From Gammaproteobacteria bacterium (lineage in GTDB: Bacteria > Pseudomonadota > Gammaproteobacteria > HK1), in contig JAJECB010000060.1 of NCBI GenBank assembly GCA_022822245.1, positions 1 to 14,585 of the forward strand: 14,585 nt of DNA. The letters are read 5' to 3'. Both the position numbers and the translations under genes were made by a program. Positions 7,467 to 14,585 of the stretch are shown here, piece by piece. The notes below the pieces were generated by a model. The model was not told the DNA's origin. It saw nothing but the letters and a program-made list of their open reading frames with translations, and ran no database searches. The stretch's first letter is position 1; every line of letters starts with the position of its first letter.

Positions 7467-7688
7467 GTGCCGACCACCGAGGTTCGGAGCGACATCGCCG
7501 GGAAGGTATGGAAGATCGAGGCGGAGGTCGGCTCGGTGATGGCCGCCGACGACACGATCCTCATCCTTGAGTCGATGAAGATGGAGATCCCGGTGGCCGC
7601 GCCGGTCGGCGGGCGGCTGGTGGAGATCCAGGTGGCGGAAGAGGACGTCGTCGGAGAAGGGGACGTCGTCGCGGTCTTGGAGAGCTGA
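7467..7688 (+). CDS. Stand-alone biotin/lipoyl carrier domain protein
   Basis: This 73-residue protein is a single biotinyl domain. The hallmark ESMKMEIPVAAP is at 35-46, with K38 as the lysine to be biotinylated by BirA; the flanking methionines favour biotin over lipoate. The symmetric beta-hammerhead halves (SDIAGKVWKIEAEVGSVM; VGGRLVEIQVAEEDVV) are both complete, so it is a normal stand-alone carrier of this short type, not a truncation. Such carriers take carboxyl groups in acyl-CoA carboxylase reactions. No biotin carboxylase or carboxyltransferase gene lies in the window, so its partners must be elsewhere. The start is GTG (7467) with a G-rich ribosome-binding site (GAGGGGG, 7452-7458). 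Divergent from the kor operon. Reaction and substrate unknown. Confidence 0.88.
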   Translation: MPTTEVRSDIAGKVWKIEAEVGSVMAADDTILILESMKMEIPVAAPVGGRLVEIQVAEEDVVGEGDVVAVLES

Positions 7689-7706
7689 GGCGGCGGCGGC
7701 GCGGAA

Positions 7707-7762
7707 CCGCCCCGGACCGGGCCCCCGAGAGGGCCTCGTCGCCGGCGCCGGGACCGGGGCGG
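7707..7762 (+). repeat. Nested GC hairpin after the biotinyl gene
   Basis: CCGCCCCGG (7707-7715) and CCGGGGCGG (7754-7762) are perfect 9-bp complements, enclosing a smaller GGCCC/GGGCC hairpin. It begins 18 bases after the biotinyl stop in a 177-base gap. There is no T-run, so it would be a non-canonical terminator or an mRNA-stabilising structure. At this GC content chance pairing is common. Confidence 0.35.
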
Positions 7763-7865
7763 CCTTCCGACGCATCCGCCTCGCCCCCGACGGGACCCGG
7801 CCGCGCCGGGCGCGGGCGCACGACACTGACGCGCCGGGGCCGAGGGCGCGGGGAGGACGAAGGCG

Positions 7866-8144
7866 ATGCTGACAGCCGTCATGCTCATCAAGACCGAGCG
7901 CACGCGGACGATCGCGGTCGGCGAGGCGCTCGCGGAAATGGAGGGGATCTCCGAGGTCTACACGGTGGCCGGGCGCTACGACCTCGTGGCCATGGTCCGG
8001 GTGCCGCGGAACGAGGACCTTGCCGACCTCGTGACCGGCCGGGTGGCGGAGCTCGACGGGATCCGAGCCACCGAGACCCTGATGGCCTTCCGCACCCATT
8101 CGCGCCACGACCTCGAATCGCTCTTCGCGGTCGGCCTCGGGTAG
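7866..8144 (+). CDS. Stand-alone RAM (Lrp/AsnC effector-binding) domain protein
   Basis: The 92-residue protein is the regulation-of-amino-acid-metabolism domain of Lrp/AsnC regulators without the helix-turn-helix. The alpha/beta ferredoxin-like pattern is complete: first strand LTAVMLIKTE, helix TIAVGEALAEMEGISEVY, then TVAGRYDLVAMVRVP with the conserved G-x-Y-D-L-V, helix DLADLVTGRVAELDGI, and last strand TETLMAFRTH. Such domains dimerise and form rings that bind small effectors, often amino acids. Stand-alone members may modulate full-length Lrp proteins or act as ligand sensors. A strong GGGAGG (7851-7856) precedes the ATG by 9 bases. It lies between the biotinyl gene and gcdH, all on the plus strand, suggesting a sensor for a pathway intermediate, though this is inference. 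Family call secure; ligand unknown. Confidence 0.88.
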   Translation: MLTAVMLIKTERTRTIAVGEALAEMEGISEVYTVAGRYDLVAMVRVPRNEDLADLVTGRVAELDGIRATETLMAFRTHSRHDLESLFAVGLG

Positions 8145-8172
8145 GCCGAAGGGCGCGGTGGAGCCGGGCGCC

Positions 8173-8192
8173 CCGCCCGCGGTCGCGGGCGG
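8173..8192 (+). terminator. Strong GC hairpin before gcdH
   Basis: CCGCCCGCG (8173-8181) and CGCGGGCGG (8184-8192) form a perfect stem (8-9 pairs, tiny loop) 28 bases after the RAM stop and 30 bases before the gcdH GTG. It has no T-run. It could attenuate read-through into gcdH or protect a processed mRNA end. Confidence 0.4.
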
Positions 8193-8222
8193 CGTCCGGG
8201 CAGGAATCGAGAGGAGGAGCCA

Positions 8223-9485
<1,263 letters not shown>

Positions 9486-9504
9486 GCGCGGGCGGCGCCC
9501 GCGC
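9486..9504 (+). terminator. Hairpin directly after gcdH
   Basis: GCGCGGGC (9486-9493) and GCCCGCGC (9497-9504) are a perfect 8-bp stem with a 3-base loop, starting on the base after the gcdH stop. No T-run follows, but position and stability suggest the end of the gcdH transcript. Confidence 0.45.
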
Positions 9505-9674
9505 GTCGGTCCGGCCCGCAACCGACCCCCCACCGGACCCGGAACGCCCGCGCGGGGCATCACCCGCCCCGCCGGCGCGGGATGCAGCCTCGCTAGAATC
9601 GGGTCCGCACCGGGGCGCCGGCGAATCGTCGTTCTCCGGTGGCCGAGCGGTCTCGACGAGAAGGGGGTTCCCGG

Positions 9675-10490
9675 ATGAAACGAGTGCAGCGGGGGTGCGA
9701 GCGCATCGTGGGGATGCGGGCGTTCGACGGCGTCGTCATCGCGATGATCCTCGCGACCGCGGTCGGGCTCGGGGCCGACACGAGCCACGCCCTGCACGCC
9801 CGCTACGGCCCCCTCATCGAGTGGGTCTACGAGGTGGCCCTCGCGGTCTTCATCGTCGAGGCGGCCATCAAGCTCACCGCCGTCGCGCCCCGCTTCGAGC
9901 GCTACTTCCGGGACGGGTGGAACCTCTTCGACTTCACCGTCCTCGTCCTCGCCCTCATTCCCGAAACCGGCGAGTTCGCGCTCATCGCGCGCCTCGCGCG
10001 CCTCCTCCGGGTGCTCCGCCTCATCACCGTGGTGCCGCAGCTCCGGATCATCGTCGCGACCCTGGTGCGGTCGCTCCCCGGGCTCGGGCACGTGATGCTG
10101 CTCCTCTTCGTCATCTTCTACGTGTACGCGGTCGCCGGCGTGCACCTCTTTCGCGAGCACGACCCGGTGCACTGGGACTCGCTCGGCATCGGGCTCCTCA
10201 CCCTGTTCCGGGTGATGACCCTCGAGGACTGGACGGACGTGATGTACACCGCGATGGAGCTCCACCCGATGAGCTGGCTCTTCTTCGTGAGCTTCGTGCT
10301 CGTCGCCGCCGTCGTCATGATCAACATGGTGATCGCGGTCGTCATCAACAACCTGCACGAAGCGCGGCTCGAGGTGGCGTACACCGAGGGGGAGGAGACC
10401 CTGCGGGCGATCCGGGAGGAGGCGGCGGGGGCGCGCAACGCCCTGGAGCGTATCGAGGCGAGGGTCGCGAGCCTCCGCGACCGCCCCTGA
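9675..10490 (+). CDS. Voltage-gated cation channel of the bacterial Nav/Cav type
   Basis: The 271-residue membrane protein has the six-helix layout of NaChBac-type channels, which work as homotetramers. S1 is about 17-34, S2 about 47-70, S3 about 82-96 and S4 about 101-119, with gating arginines R106, R109, R112 and R115 at every third position. S5 is about 137-159 and the pore helix and filter about 170-188. S6 is about 202-226, with the expected VAAVVMINMVIAVVINN. The tail (228-271) is charged and predicted helical, suiting the C-terminal coiled coil that holds the tetramer. The selectivity filter reads TLEDWTD (182-188), with three acidic residues, where NaChBac has TLESWAS. The ATG at 9675 has AAGGGGG about 7 bases upstream and is preferred over an in-frame GTG at 9639. 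It is separated from gcdH by a 189-base gap and a hairpin, so probably its own unit. Ion preference cannot be read from sequence. Confidence 0.92.
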   Translation: MKRVQRGCERIVGMRAFDGVVIAMILATAVGLGADTSHALHARYGPLIEWVYEVALAVFIVEAAIKLTAVAPRFERYFRDGWNLFDFTVLVLALIPETGEFALIARLARLLRVLRLITVVPQLRIIVATLVRSLPGLGHVMLLLFVIFYVYAVAGVHLFREHDPVHWDSLGIGLLTLFRVMTLEDWTDVMYTAMELHPMSWLFFVSFVLVAAVVMINMVIAVVINNLHEARLEVAYTEGEETLRAIREEAAGARNALERIEARVASLRDRP

Positions 10491-10509
10491 GCCACCCACC
10501 GGGAGAGGC

Positions 10510-10548
10510 CTTCCGCCGTCGCCGGAGGGTGTCGCGCGGCGGCGGAAG
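10510..10548. terminator. Long hairpin between convergent genes
   Basis: CTTCCGCCG (10510-10518) pairs perfectly with CGGCGGAAG (10540-10548). The stem extends inward by one G-T and three more pairs (10519-10522 with 10536-10539), giving about 13 pairs with a 13-base loop. It lies 20 bases after the channel stop and before the end of the minus-strand small gene, the right place for a shared terminator. There is no clear T-run on either strand. Confidence 0.5.
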
Positions 10549-10591
10549 CGGGAACCTGCCGCGGTGGGACGCGGCCCGACGGAGGGCGACT

Positions 10592-10723
10592 TCAGGTGGA
10601 GTTGGGATCTTTCCCGGAGCGATCTCGCAACTGCCAGAGTCCATTCACGACGCTTGCCCCCAGAACGAGCGCAAACAGCAGCGCGGCGGACGCCACGATC
10701 ATCTCGTTGGTTATCCAGCTCAC
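10592..10723 (-). CDS. Small single-span membrane protein, 43 aa
   Basis: The GTG at 10723 overlaps the upstream gene's stop (GTGA) and has a good ribosome-binding site, GGGAG (10735-10731), 7 bases before it. This is a strong sign of translational coupling and of a real gene despite the size. The 43-residue product has a short polar start, one hydrophobic helix from about residue 8 to 30 (MIVASAALLFALVLGASVVN and on), and a charged tail (QLRDRSGKDPNST). I do not recognise the family. Its base composition is lower in GC than the flanking genes. With the preceding gene it could form a membrane complex, a toxin-like pair or a holin-like unit; none of these is shown by sequence. There is no signal-peptide cleavage motif. 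Confidence 0.6.
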   Translation of the reverse strand: MSWITNEMIVASAALLFALVLGASVVNGLWQLRDRSGKDPNST

Positions 10724-10980
10724 GCCAAGTCTCCCAGCTTCTTGATCTTCTGCAGCATTGTCCAATCGACGGCAAGCAGCATCGCGAGCAGGTACATCGA
10801 AATGGCGAAAGCTCCCCATACGAGCCACCCGGGTTCGGTGTCGCCCGAGGCAAATTTTGGGATGAACCAGCCGATCAGCGAAGCGAGGAGTGCAACCAAT
10901 GCACCCCACTGAAGCCGCAGCCGCGCAAGCTGCTCCTTGATCTGCTCGATACGCGCCACCGGTGAAGTCCTTCTCGCCAT
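10720..10980 (-). CDS. Small two-span membrane protein, up to 86 aa
   Basis: This minus-strand frame encodes an amphipathic N-terminal helix (VARIEQIKEQLARLRLQW, about 8-25), a hydrophobic span at about 26-43 (GALVALLASLIGWFIPKF), a short loop, a second span at about 51-72 (GWLVWGAFAISMYLLAMLLA) and a basic tail (MLQKIKKLGDLA). I recognise no family. The ATG at 10980 has GGAGG directly against it with no spacing, which is unfavourable. A GTG at 10959 has AGAAGG (10974-10969) 9 bases upstream, so the true product may be 79 residues. It begins 36 bases after the tcuA-like stop and overlaps the 43-residue gene that follows. Two 60-base blocks counted by hand are 53% and 60% GC, well below its neighbours, suggesting acquisition by transfer. 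Real gene likely, function unknown. Confidence 0.7.
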   Translation of the reverse strand: MARRTSPVARIEQIKEQLARLRLQWGALVALLASLIGWFIPKFASGDTEPGWLVWGAFAISMYLLAMLLAVDWTMLQKIKKLGDLA

Positions 10981-10981
10981 C

Positions 10982-11008
10982 CTCCGGTCGAAGGATAGGC
11001 AACCGGAG
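10982..11008 (-). promoter_or_regulatory. Hairpin at the start of the small membrane-protein genes
   Basis: In the minus-strand transcript CTCCGGT (11008-11002) and ACCGGAG (10988-10982) are perfect 7-bp complements around a 13-base loop. The second arm includes most of the GGAGG adjoining the ATG at 10980. It could hide the start region in transcripts arriving from the upstream dehydrogenase gene, or be a weak terminator for that gene. Confidence 0.4.
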
Positions 11009-11020
11009 ACGGTGGATCAA
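10992..11020 (-). promoter_or_regulatory. Possible sigma-70 promoter for the small membrane-protein genes
   Basis: On the minus strand TTGATC (11020-11015) and TATCCT (10997-10992) each match four of six consensus bases, with the ideal 17-base spacer. Initiation near 10985 would leave almost no leader for the ATG at 10980. It would give a normal leader for the GTG at 10959. The match is modest and could be chance. Confidence 0.35.
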
Positions 11021-12504
11021 CCGGCCGCGTAGGTGCCGGCCGCGGTGCCGGCCCGGCGGCCGAAGACCGCGCCCGAGACGAGCCCGGTGCCGCCCGGGTA
11101 GTTGAAGTAGAAGAGGCCGCCGACCAGCTCCCCCGCCGCGTAGAGCCCCGGGATCGGCGCGCCCTCGGTGTCGAGCACCCGGCACTCCTCGTCGATCCGG
11201 AGGCCCCCGAAGGTGAACGTGATCCCGCAGGTGATCTGGTAGGCCTCGAAGGGCGGCTCGTCGAGGCGGTTCGCCCAGTTCGACTTCGGGACCGCGAGCC
11301 CCCGCGTGCCGCGACCGTCCTTGACGGCCGGGTTGAACGGCACGTCGGTCCGCACCGCCTCGTTGTACTCGCGCACGGTGTCGAGGAACGCCGCGCCGTC
11401 CACCCCCTCGAGCTTCGCCGCGAGCTCCTCCAGGGTGCCGGCCGCGACCTTGGTGACCTCCCGGATCCGGTACTCGTCCCGGAGCAGGGGCAGCACCTTC
11501 GCGTCGAAGACCTGCCACGCGAACTGGTCGGGCTGGTCGAGGATGACCTTGCCGTAGCGGGCGTAGGTGTAGTTCCGGAAGTCCGCCCCCTCGTCGACGA
11601 AGCGGCGCCCGTCCGCGTTCACCATGATGCCGAGCGGGTAGCTGTGCTTCTGGAAGTTGTCCCCGACCGCGAGGTCGCCGAAGGGCGGAGCGTTCCGGTC
11701 CCACCCCACCGCGTGGCAGCCCGACCAGTTGCCGTACGGCATCGCCCCCGCGTCGAGGGCCATGCGGATCCCGTCGCCGGTGTTGTGGCGGGTCCCCCGC
11801 ACCTTGGCGAGATCCCAACCCGGGCCGAGGTAGCGGGTGCGCCACTCCGCGTTCGACTCGAACCCGCCGCAGGCGAGGACCACCGCCCCCGCCTCGAGCC
11901 GGACCTGCTCCCGGCCGCGGCGCGCGACCACCCCCCGCACCCCCTCGGCGTCCTCCACGAGGTCCGTCGCCCGGGTGCCGTAGTGGATGGGGATTTCGTG
12001 ATCACGGGCCGCCTCCGTGAGGGCCTGGACGAGCCCCGGCCCGCCGCCCCACACCTCGACCGCGAGGCCCCCCCAGAACCGGTAGCGCCCGTCCACCTTG
12101 AACGCCTGGCGCCCGTAGGAGGGGCTGAAGCGCACCCGGTAGCCGCGCATCCAGCGAAGCGCCTCGAAGCTGCCGTCGATGAGGGTCTCGGCGAGGTCCG
12201 GATCGGAGCGCCACTGGGTGAGGCGGCCGAGGTCGTCGAAGTACTGCTCGCGGGTGTAGGTGCCGAAGTCGACGTTGCGACGCTCGTCCTCGGTGAGGTC
12301 CGGCATGAGCTCCACGAGGTCGTCCACCCCACCGAAGACGAGCCGCACCGCCCCTGCGGTGTAGCGGCTGTTGCCGCCCGATTCCTCCTCCGGGGCCCGC
12401 TCGAGCACGGTCACCCGCGCCCCCTGCTCGCGAGCCGCGAGGGCGGCGCAAAGCGCCGCGTTGCCCGCGCCTACTACAATGACGTCCGCATCGCGCTGTC
12501 CCAT
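11017..12504 (-). CDS. tcuA: FAD-dependent dehydrogenase of the TcuA (tricarballylate dehydrogenase)/fumarate reductase flavoprotein type
   Basis: The 495-residue protein belongs to the succinate dehydrogenase/fumarate reductase flavoprotein superfamily. It starts with the FAD motif DVIVVGAGNAALCAALAARE (GAGNAA at 12-17), with E35 ending the second strand, followed by EEESGGNSRYTAGAVRLVFG. The C-terminus has GITFTFGGLRIDEECRVLDT and the long conserved GLYAAGELVGGLFYFNYPGG ending in TGLVSGAVFGRRAG. These resemble TcuA, which oxidises tricarballylate to cis-aconitate, more than respiratory subunits. The partners that define tricarballylate use (TcuB electron-transfer protein, TcuC transporter) are not beside it, so the substrate is unproven; many genomes carry TcuA-like paralogues. 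The ATG at 12504 has GGGAGA about 10 bases upstream; sequence before it in the open frame is not conserved-looking. It is divergent from the C-S lyase gene with 142 bases between. Confidence 0.82.
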   Translation of the reverse strand: MGQRDADVIVVGAGNAALCAALAAREQGARVTVLERAPEEESGGNSRYTAGAVRLVFGGVDDLVELMPDLTEDERRNVDFGTYTREQYFDDLGRLTQWRSDPDLAETLIDGSFEALRWMRGYRVRFSPSYGRQAFKVDGRYRFWGGLAVEVWGGGPGLVQALTEAARDHEIPIHYGTRATDLVEDAEGVRGVVARRGREQVRLEAGAVVLACGGFESNAEWRTRYLGPGWDLAKVRGTRHNTGDGIRMALDAGAMPYGNWSGCHAVGWDRNAPPFGDLAVGDNFQKHSYPLGIMVNADGRRFVDEGADFRNYTYARYGKVILDQPDQFAWQVFDAKVLPLLRDEYRIREVTKVAAGTLEELAAKLEGVDGAAFLDTVREYNEAVRTDVPFNPAVKDGRGTRGLAVPKSNWANRLDEPPFEAYQITCGITFTFGGLRIDEECRVLDTEGAPIPGLYAAGELVGGLFYFNYPGGTGLVSGAVFGRRAGTAAGTYAAG

Positions 12505-12646
12505 GGGGGGTCGTTCTCCCGAGTCCGGCCGGCGAAGGCGCGATCGTATCGGAACCCCGGGGCAACCGCCGTCGCCGCCACCGCAGGCTGCCGTCTTCGA
12601 CGCCGGTCTCGGCCGGCCCCGAGCCCGGAGCAAGAGGAGCACGAGA

Positions 12647-13813
12647 TTGAGCGAGACCCCCGACTTCAACGCGATATCCCTGGAGGCGCTCCGCCGGCGC
12701 CGCGGCACCAAGTGGACTCGCTACCCTCCCGACGTGCTCCCCGCGTGGGTAGCCGACATGGACTTCGACATGGCCGAGCCCATTCGCGCCGGACTCGCGG
12801 GGATGATGGAGGCGAACGACCTCGGCTACTCGCCGAAGCTGCCGGCGAGCGGGCTGCCGGAGGCGTTCGCGGCCTTCGCGGCCCGCCGCTTCCCGGGCTG
12901 GGAGGTGGCGCCGGAACGGATGATCGCGATCGCCGACATCGTGCAGGGCATCCACATCGCGATCGAGGCGTACACCCGGCCGGGCGACGGGGTCTGCACG
13001 CTCACCCCGGTCTATCCCCCGTTCCTGCAGACGGTGGCGGAGACCGGGCGTCGACTCGACTTCTGCACGATGGTGCGCGGCGAGGGCCGCTACGAGATCG
13101 ACTTCGATGCGCTCCGGGCAGCCATCGACGAGCGCACCCGCCTCCTCCTCCTCTGCACCCCCCACAACCCTCTCGGGCGCGTCTTCGAGCGCGATGAGCT
13201 CGAGGCGCTGGCCGAGCTCGCGATCGAGCGCGACCTCGTGGTGGTGGCGGACGAGATCCACGCGGACATCGTCTATCCCGGCTTCCGGCACATCCCCTTC
13301 GCGTCCCTCGGCCCCGAGGTCGAGGCGCGCACCGTCACCATGACGAGCGCGACCAAGTCGTTCAACATCGCGGGTCTTCGCTGCGCGGTGGTGATCTTCG
13401 GCTCGGACCGGCTCGCGGAACGGTTCAACGCCTGGCCGGAGCGGATCCGGGGGGCGGTGAGCAGCTTCGGGATGGAGGCGACCCGCATCGCGTGGATCGA
13501 GTGCGACGAATGGCTCGAGGCGCTCCTCGCCCACCTCGAGGGCAACCGCGACTTCCTCCACGCCTTCGTCGCAGAGCGGCTTCCCGGGATCCGGATGGAG
13601 CTCCCGGCCGCGACCTATCTCGGCTGGCTCGACTGCCGGGAGTTCGGGCTCGAGCCCGACCCCTACCAATGGTTCCTCGACCGGGCCCGGGTCGGATTCA
13701 ACGATGGCCGCGACTTCGGCGACGGAGGCGAGGGGCACGTGCGCATCAACTTCGCCACCTCGCGGGCCATCCTCACCCAGGTGCTCGAACGAATGGAGGA
13801 GGCGCTCCAGTGA
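12647..13813 (+). CDS. patB: PLP-dependent C-S lyase/aminotransferase of the PatB/MalY type
   Basis: The 388-residue protein is a fold-type I PLP enzyme of the MalY/PatB group, which cleaves cystathionine or cysteine conjugates to a thiol, pyruvate and ammonia. It opens with the group signature RRRGTKWTRYPPDVLPAWVA and MDF. TPHNPLGRVF holds the conserved Asn, VVADEIHADIVYPGF the Asp that pairs with the pyridine nitrogen, and TSATKSFNIAGL the Schiff-base lysine K237. VRINFATSR near the end carries the carboxylate-binding arginine. An upstream ATG in frame would add about 90 residues of low-complexity, Arg/Pro-rich sequence overlapping the divergent gene. I therefore chose the TTG at 12647, with AGAGGAG (12633-12639) 7 bases before it, which gives the family's normal length. 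It is 64 bases upstream of the rhodanese gene on the same strand, supporting a sulfur-related role. Class clear; exact substrate not. Confidence 0.85.
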   Translation: MSETPDFNAISLEALRRRRGTKWTRYPPDVLPAWVADMDFDMAEPIRAGLAGMMEANDLGYSPKLPASGLPEAFAAFAARRFPGWEVAPERMIAIADIVQGIHIAIEAYTRPGDGVCTLTPVYPPFLQTVAETGRRLDFCTMVRGEGRYEIDFDALRAAIDERTRLLLLCTPHNPLGRVFERDELEALAELAIERDLVVVADEIHADIVYPGFRHIPFASLGPEVEARTVTMTSATKSFNIAGLRCAVVIFGSDRLAERFNAWPERIRGAVSSFGMEATRIAWIECDEWLEALLAHLEGNRDFLHAFVAERLPGIRMELPAATYLGWLDCREFGLEPDPYQWFLDRARVGFNDGRDFGDGGEGHVRINFATSRAILTQVLERMEEALQ

Positions 13814-13877
13814 GCGCGAGCCCGGCTCCGGCCCAAACGCGACTCCGACCTACTGCTCCAGCGGAAAAGGTGTCCCC

Positions 13878-14585
13878 ATGACCACTATCCCGACGATCTC
13901 GCCGCAAGAGCTGCACGCGCTCCTCCTCGGCGAGGGCGAGCTCGCCCTCCTCGATCTCCGGGAGCAGGGAGCGTTCGGCGAGAGCCACATCCTCTATGCC
14001 GCCTGCCTGCCCTTGAGTCGCCTCGAGCTCCGGGTCGGCCGGCTCGTGCCGCGGCGGAGCGTCCCCGTGGTCCTCTGCGACGGAGGCGAGGGACTCGCCG
14101 GGCGGGGCGCGGCCAGGCTCGCCGCCCTCGGCTACACGGACGTGCGGGTGCTCGCCGGCGGGGTCCCGGCCTGGGAGGCGGCGGGCTACACCGCGTTCAG
14201 CGGCATCAACGTCCCGAGCAAGGCATTCGGCGAATTCATCGAGCACGAGTTCGACACCCCCTCGGTCTCCGCCGAGGAGCTCAAGGAGATGATGGACCGG
14301 GGGGAGCGCCTCGTGGTGCTCGACAGCCGGCCGATGGACGAGTTCCGGGCGATGAGCATCCCGGGCGGGCTCTGCTGCCCGGGGGCGGAGCTCGTGCACC
14401 GGGTGGGTGACGCCGCGCCGGACCCCGAGACGCTGGTGGTGGTGAACTGCGCGGGCCGCACCCGCAGCATCATCGGCGCCCAGTCTCTCATCAACGCCGG
14501 CATCCCGAACCGGGTGACCGCGCTCCGCAACGGCACCATGGGGTGGCATCTCGCGGGCTACGAGCTCGCGCGCGGCCGTGCCGAC
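13878..14585 (+). CDS. Multi-rhodanese sulfurtransferase, C-terminus beyond the window
   Basis: The frame runs from ATG 13878 (AAAAGG about 7 bases upstream) to the window end, giving 236 codons with no stop. It contains two rhodanese domains. Domain one (about 5-106) has LALLDLREQGAFGESHI and the active-site loop VVLCDGGEGLAGR with C67. Domain two (about 128-233) has LVVLDSRPMDEFRAMSIPGG and VVVNCAGRTRS with C191. The linker GINVPSKAFGEFIEHEF (109-125) is characteristic, to my recollection, of long proteins with about four rhodanese domains, so half the protein may be missing. Rhodaneses move sulfane sulfur through a cysteine persulfide, and both visible domains keep the cysteine. Following a C-S lyase gene, it probably handles sulfur released from cysteine-type substrates in the cytoplasm. 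Confidence 0.88.
   Translation, partial: MTTIPTISPQELHALLLGEGELALLDLREQGAFGESHILYAACLPLSRLELRVGRLVPRRSVPVVLCDGGEGLAGRGAARLAALGYTDVRVLAGGVPAWEAAGYTAFSGINVPSKAFGEFIEHEFDTPSVSAEELKEMMDRGERLVVLDSRPMDEFRAMSIPGGLCCPGAELVHRVGDAAPDPETLVVVNCAGRTRSIIGAQSLINAGIPNRVTALRNGTMGWHLAGYELARGRAD

Noticed and set aside
7287..8108. N-terminal extension of korC
   Set aside because: It is low-complexity Arg/Pro/Gly sequence crossing the biotinyl and RAM genes on the opposite strand. The conserved domain begins after the GTG at 7286.
12002..13738. 578-codon minus-strand open frame antisense to the C-S lyase
   Set aside because: Shadow frame. The plus strand has a full set of PLP-enzyme motifs and a good ribosome-binding site.

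Overview
The window is GC-rich, roughly 70% in most genes, with strong third-position G/C. This explains the many long antisense and shadow reading frames. The gene content suggests a member of the Pseudomonadota: a KorABC-type 2-oxoacid:ferredoxin oxidoreductase with a flavoprotein subunit, GcdH, a TcuA-like flavoprotein, a PatB/MalY-type lyase and a multi-rhodanese protein. This is inferred from family distribution; no rRNA or tRNA is present to test it.

Positions 1-2534 look accessory. They hold an HNH endonuclease running off the left edge (minus strand, lower GC), a compact tyrosine recombinase, a Uma2-family nuclease-fold protein, and about 375 bases with only one doubtful small ORF. 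Nucleases beside a recombinase suggest the edge or remnant of a mobile element, but no attachment-site pair or terminal repeat is visible.

Positions 2535-7286 are a tight minus-strand operon transcribed korC -> korA -> korB. It encodes a GltD-like FAD/NAD(P) protein with two C-terminal 4Fe-4S motifs, a fused gamma-alpha subunit and the TPP-binding beta subunit. The architecture matches the NADP-linked 2-oxoglutarate:ferredoxin oxidoreductases described from denitrifying aromatic degraders (Thauera, Azoarcus). A perfect 12-bp palindrome lies over the likely -35 region.

From 7467 the plus strand carries a stand-alone biotin/lipoyl carrier domain, a stand-alone RAM (Lrp/AsnC effector) domain and glutaryl-CoA dehydrogenase, separated by strong GC hairpins. 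With KorABC this points to CoA-thioester catabolism through glutaryl-CoA, with low-potential electrons supplied from a 2-oxoacid. A one-domain, six-helix voltage-gated cation channel follows, with an acid-rich selectivity filter, TLEDWTD.

Positions 10592-12504 (minus strand) hold a TcuA-like FAD dehydrogenase followed by two overlapping small membrane-protein genes of lower GC. These two genes have their own possible promoter and a hairpin at the start region. They are the least explained coding sequences here. From 12647 to the right edge the plus strand carries a PLP-dependent C-S lyase/aminotransferase and a tandem rhodanese protein cut by the window end, a probable sulfur amino acid unit.

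I see no CRISPR array, insertion sequence, tRNA, rRNA or recognisable riboswitch. Nothing amounts to a clearly new multi-gene system. The best leads are the small membrane-protein pair, the channel filter, and the Kor/biotinyl/RAM/GcdH cluster with its palindrome.
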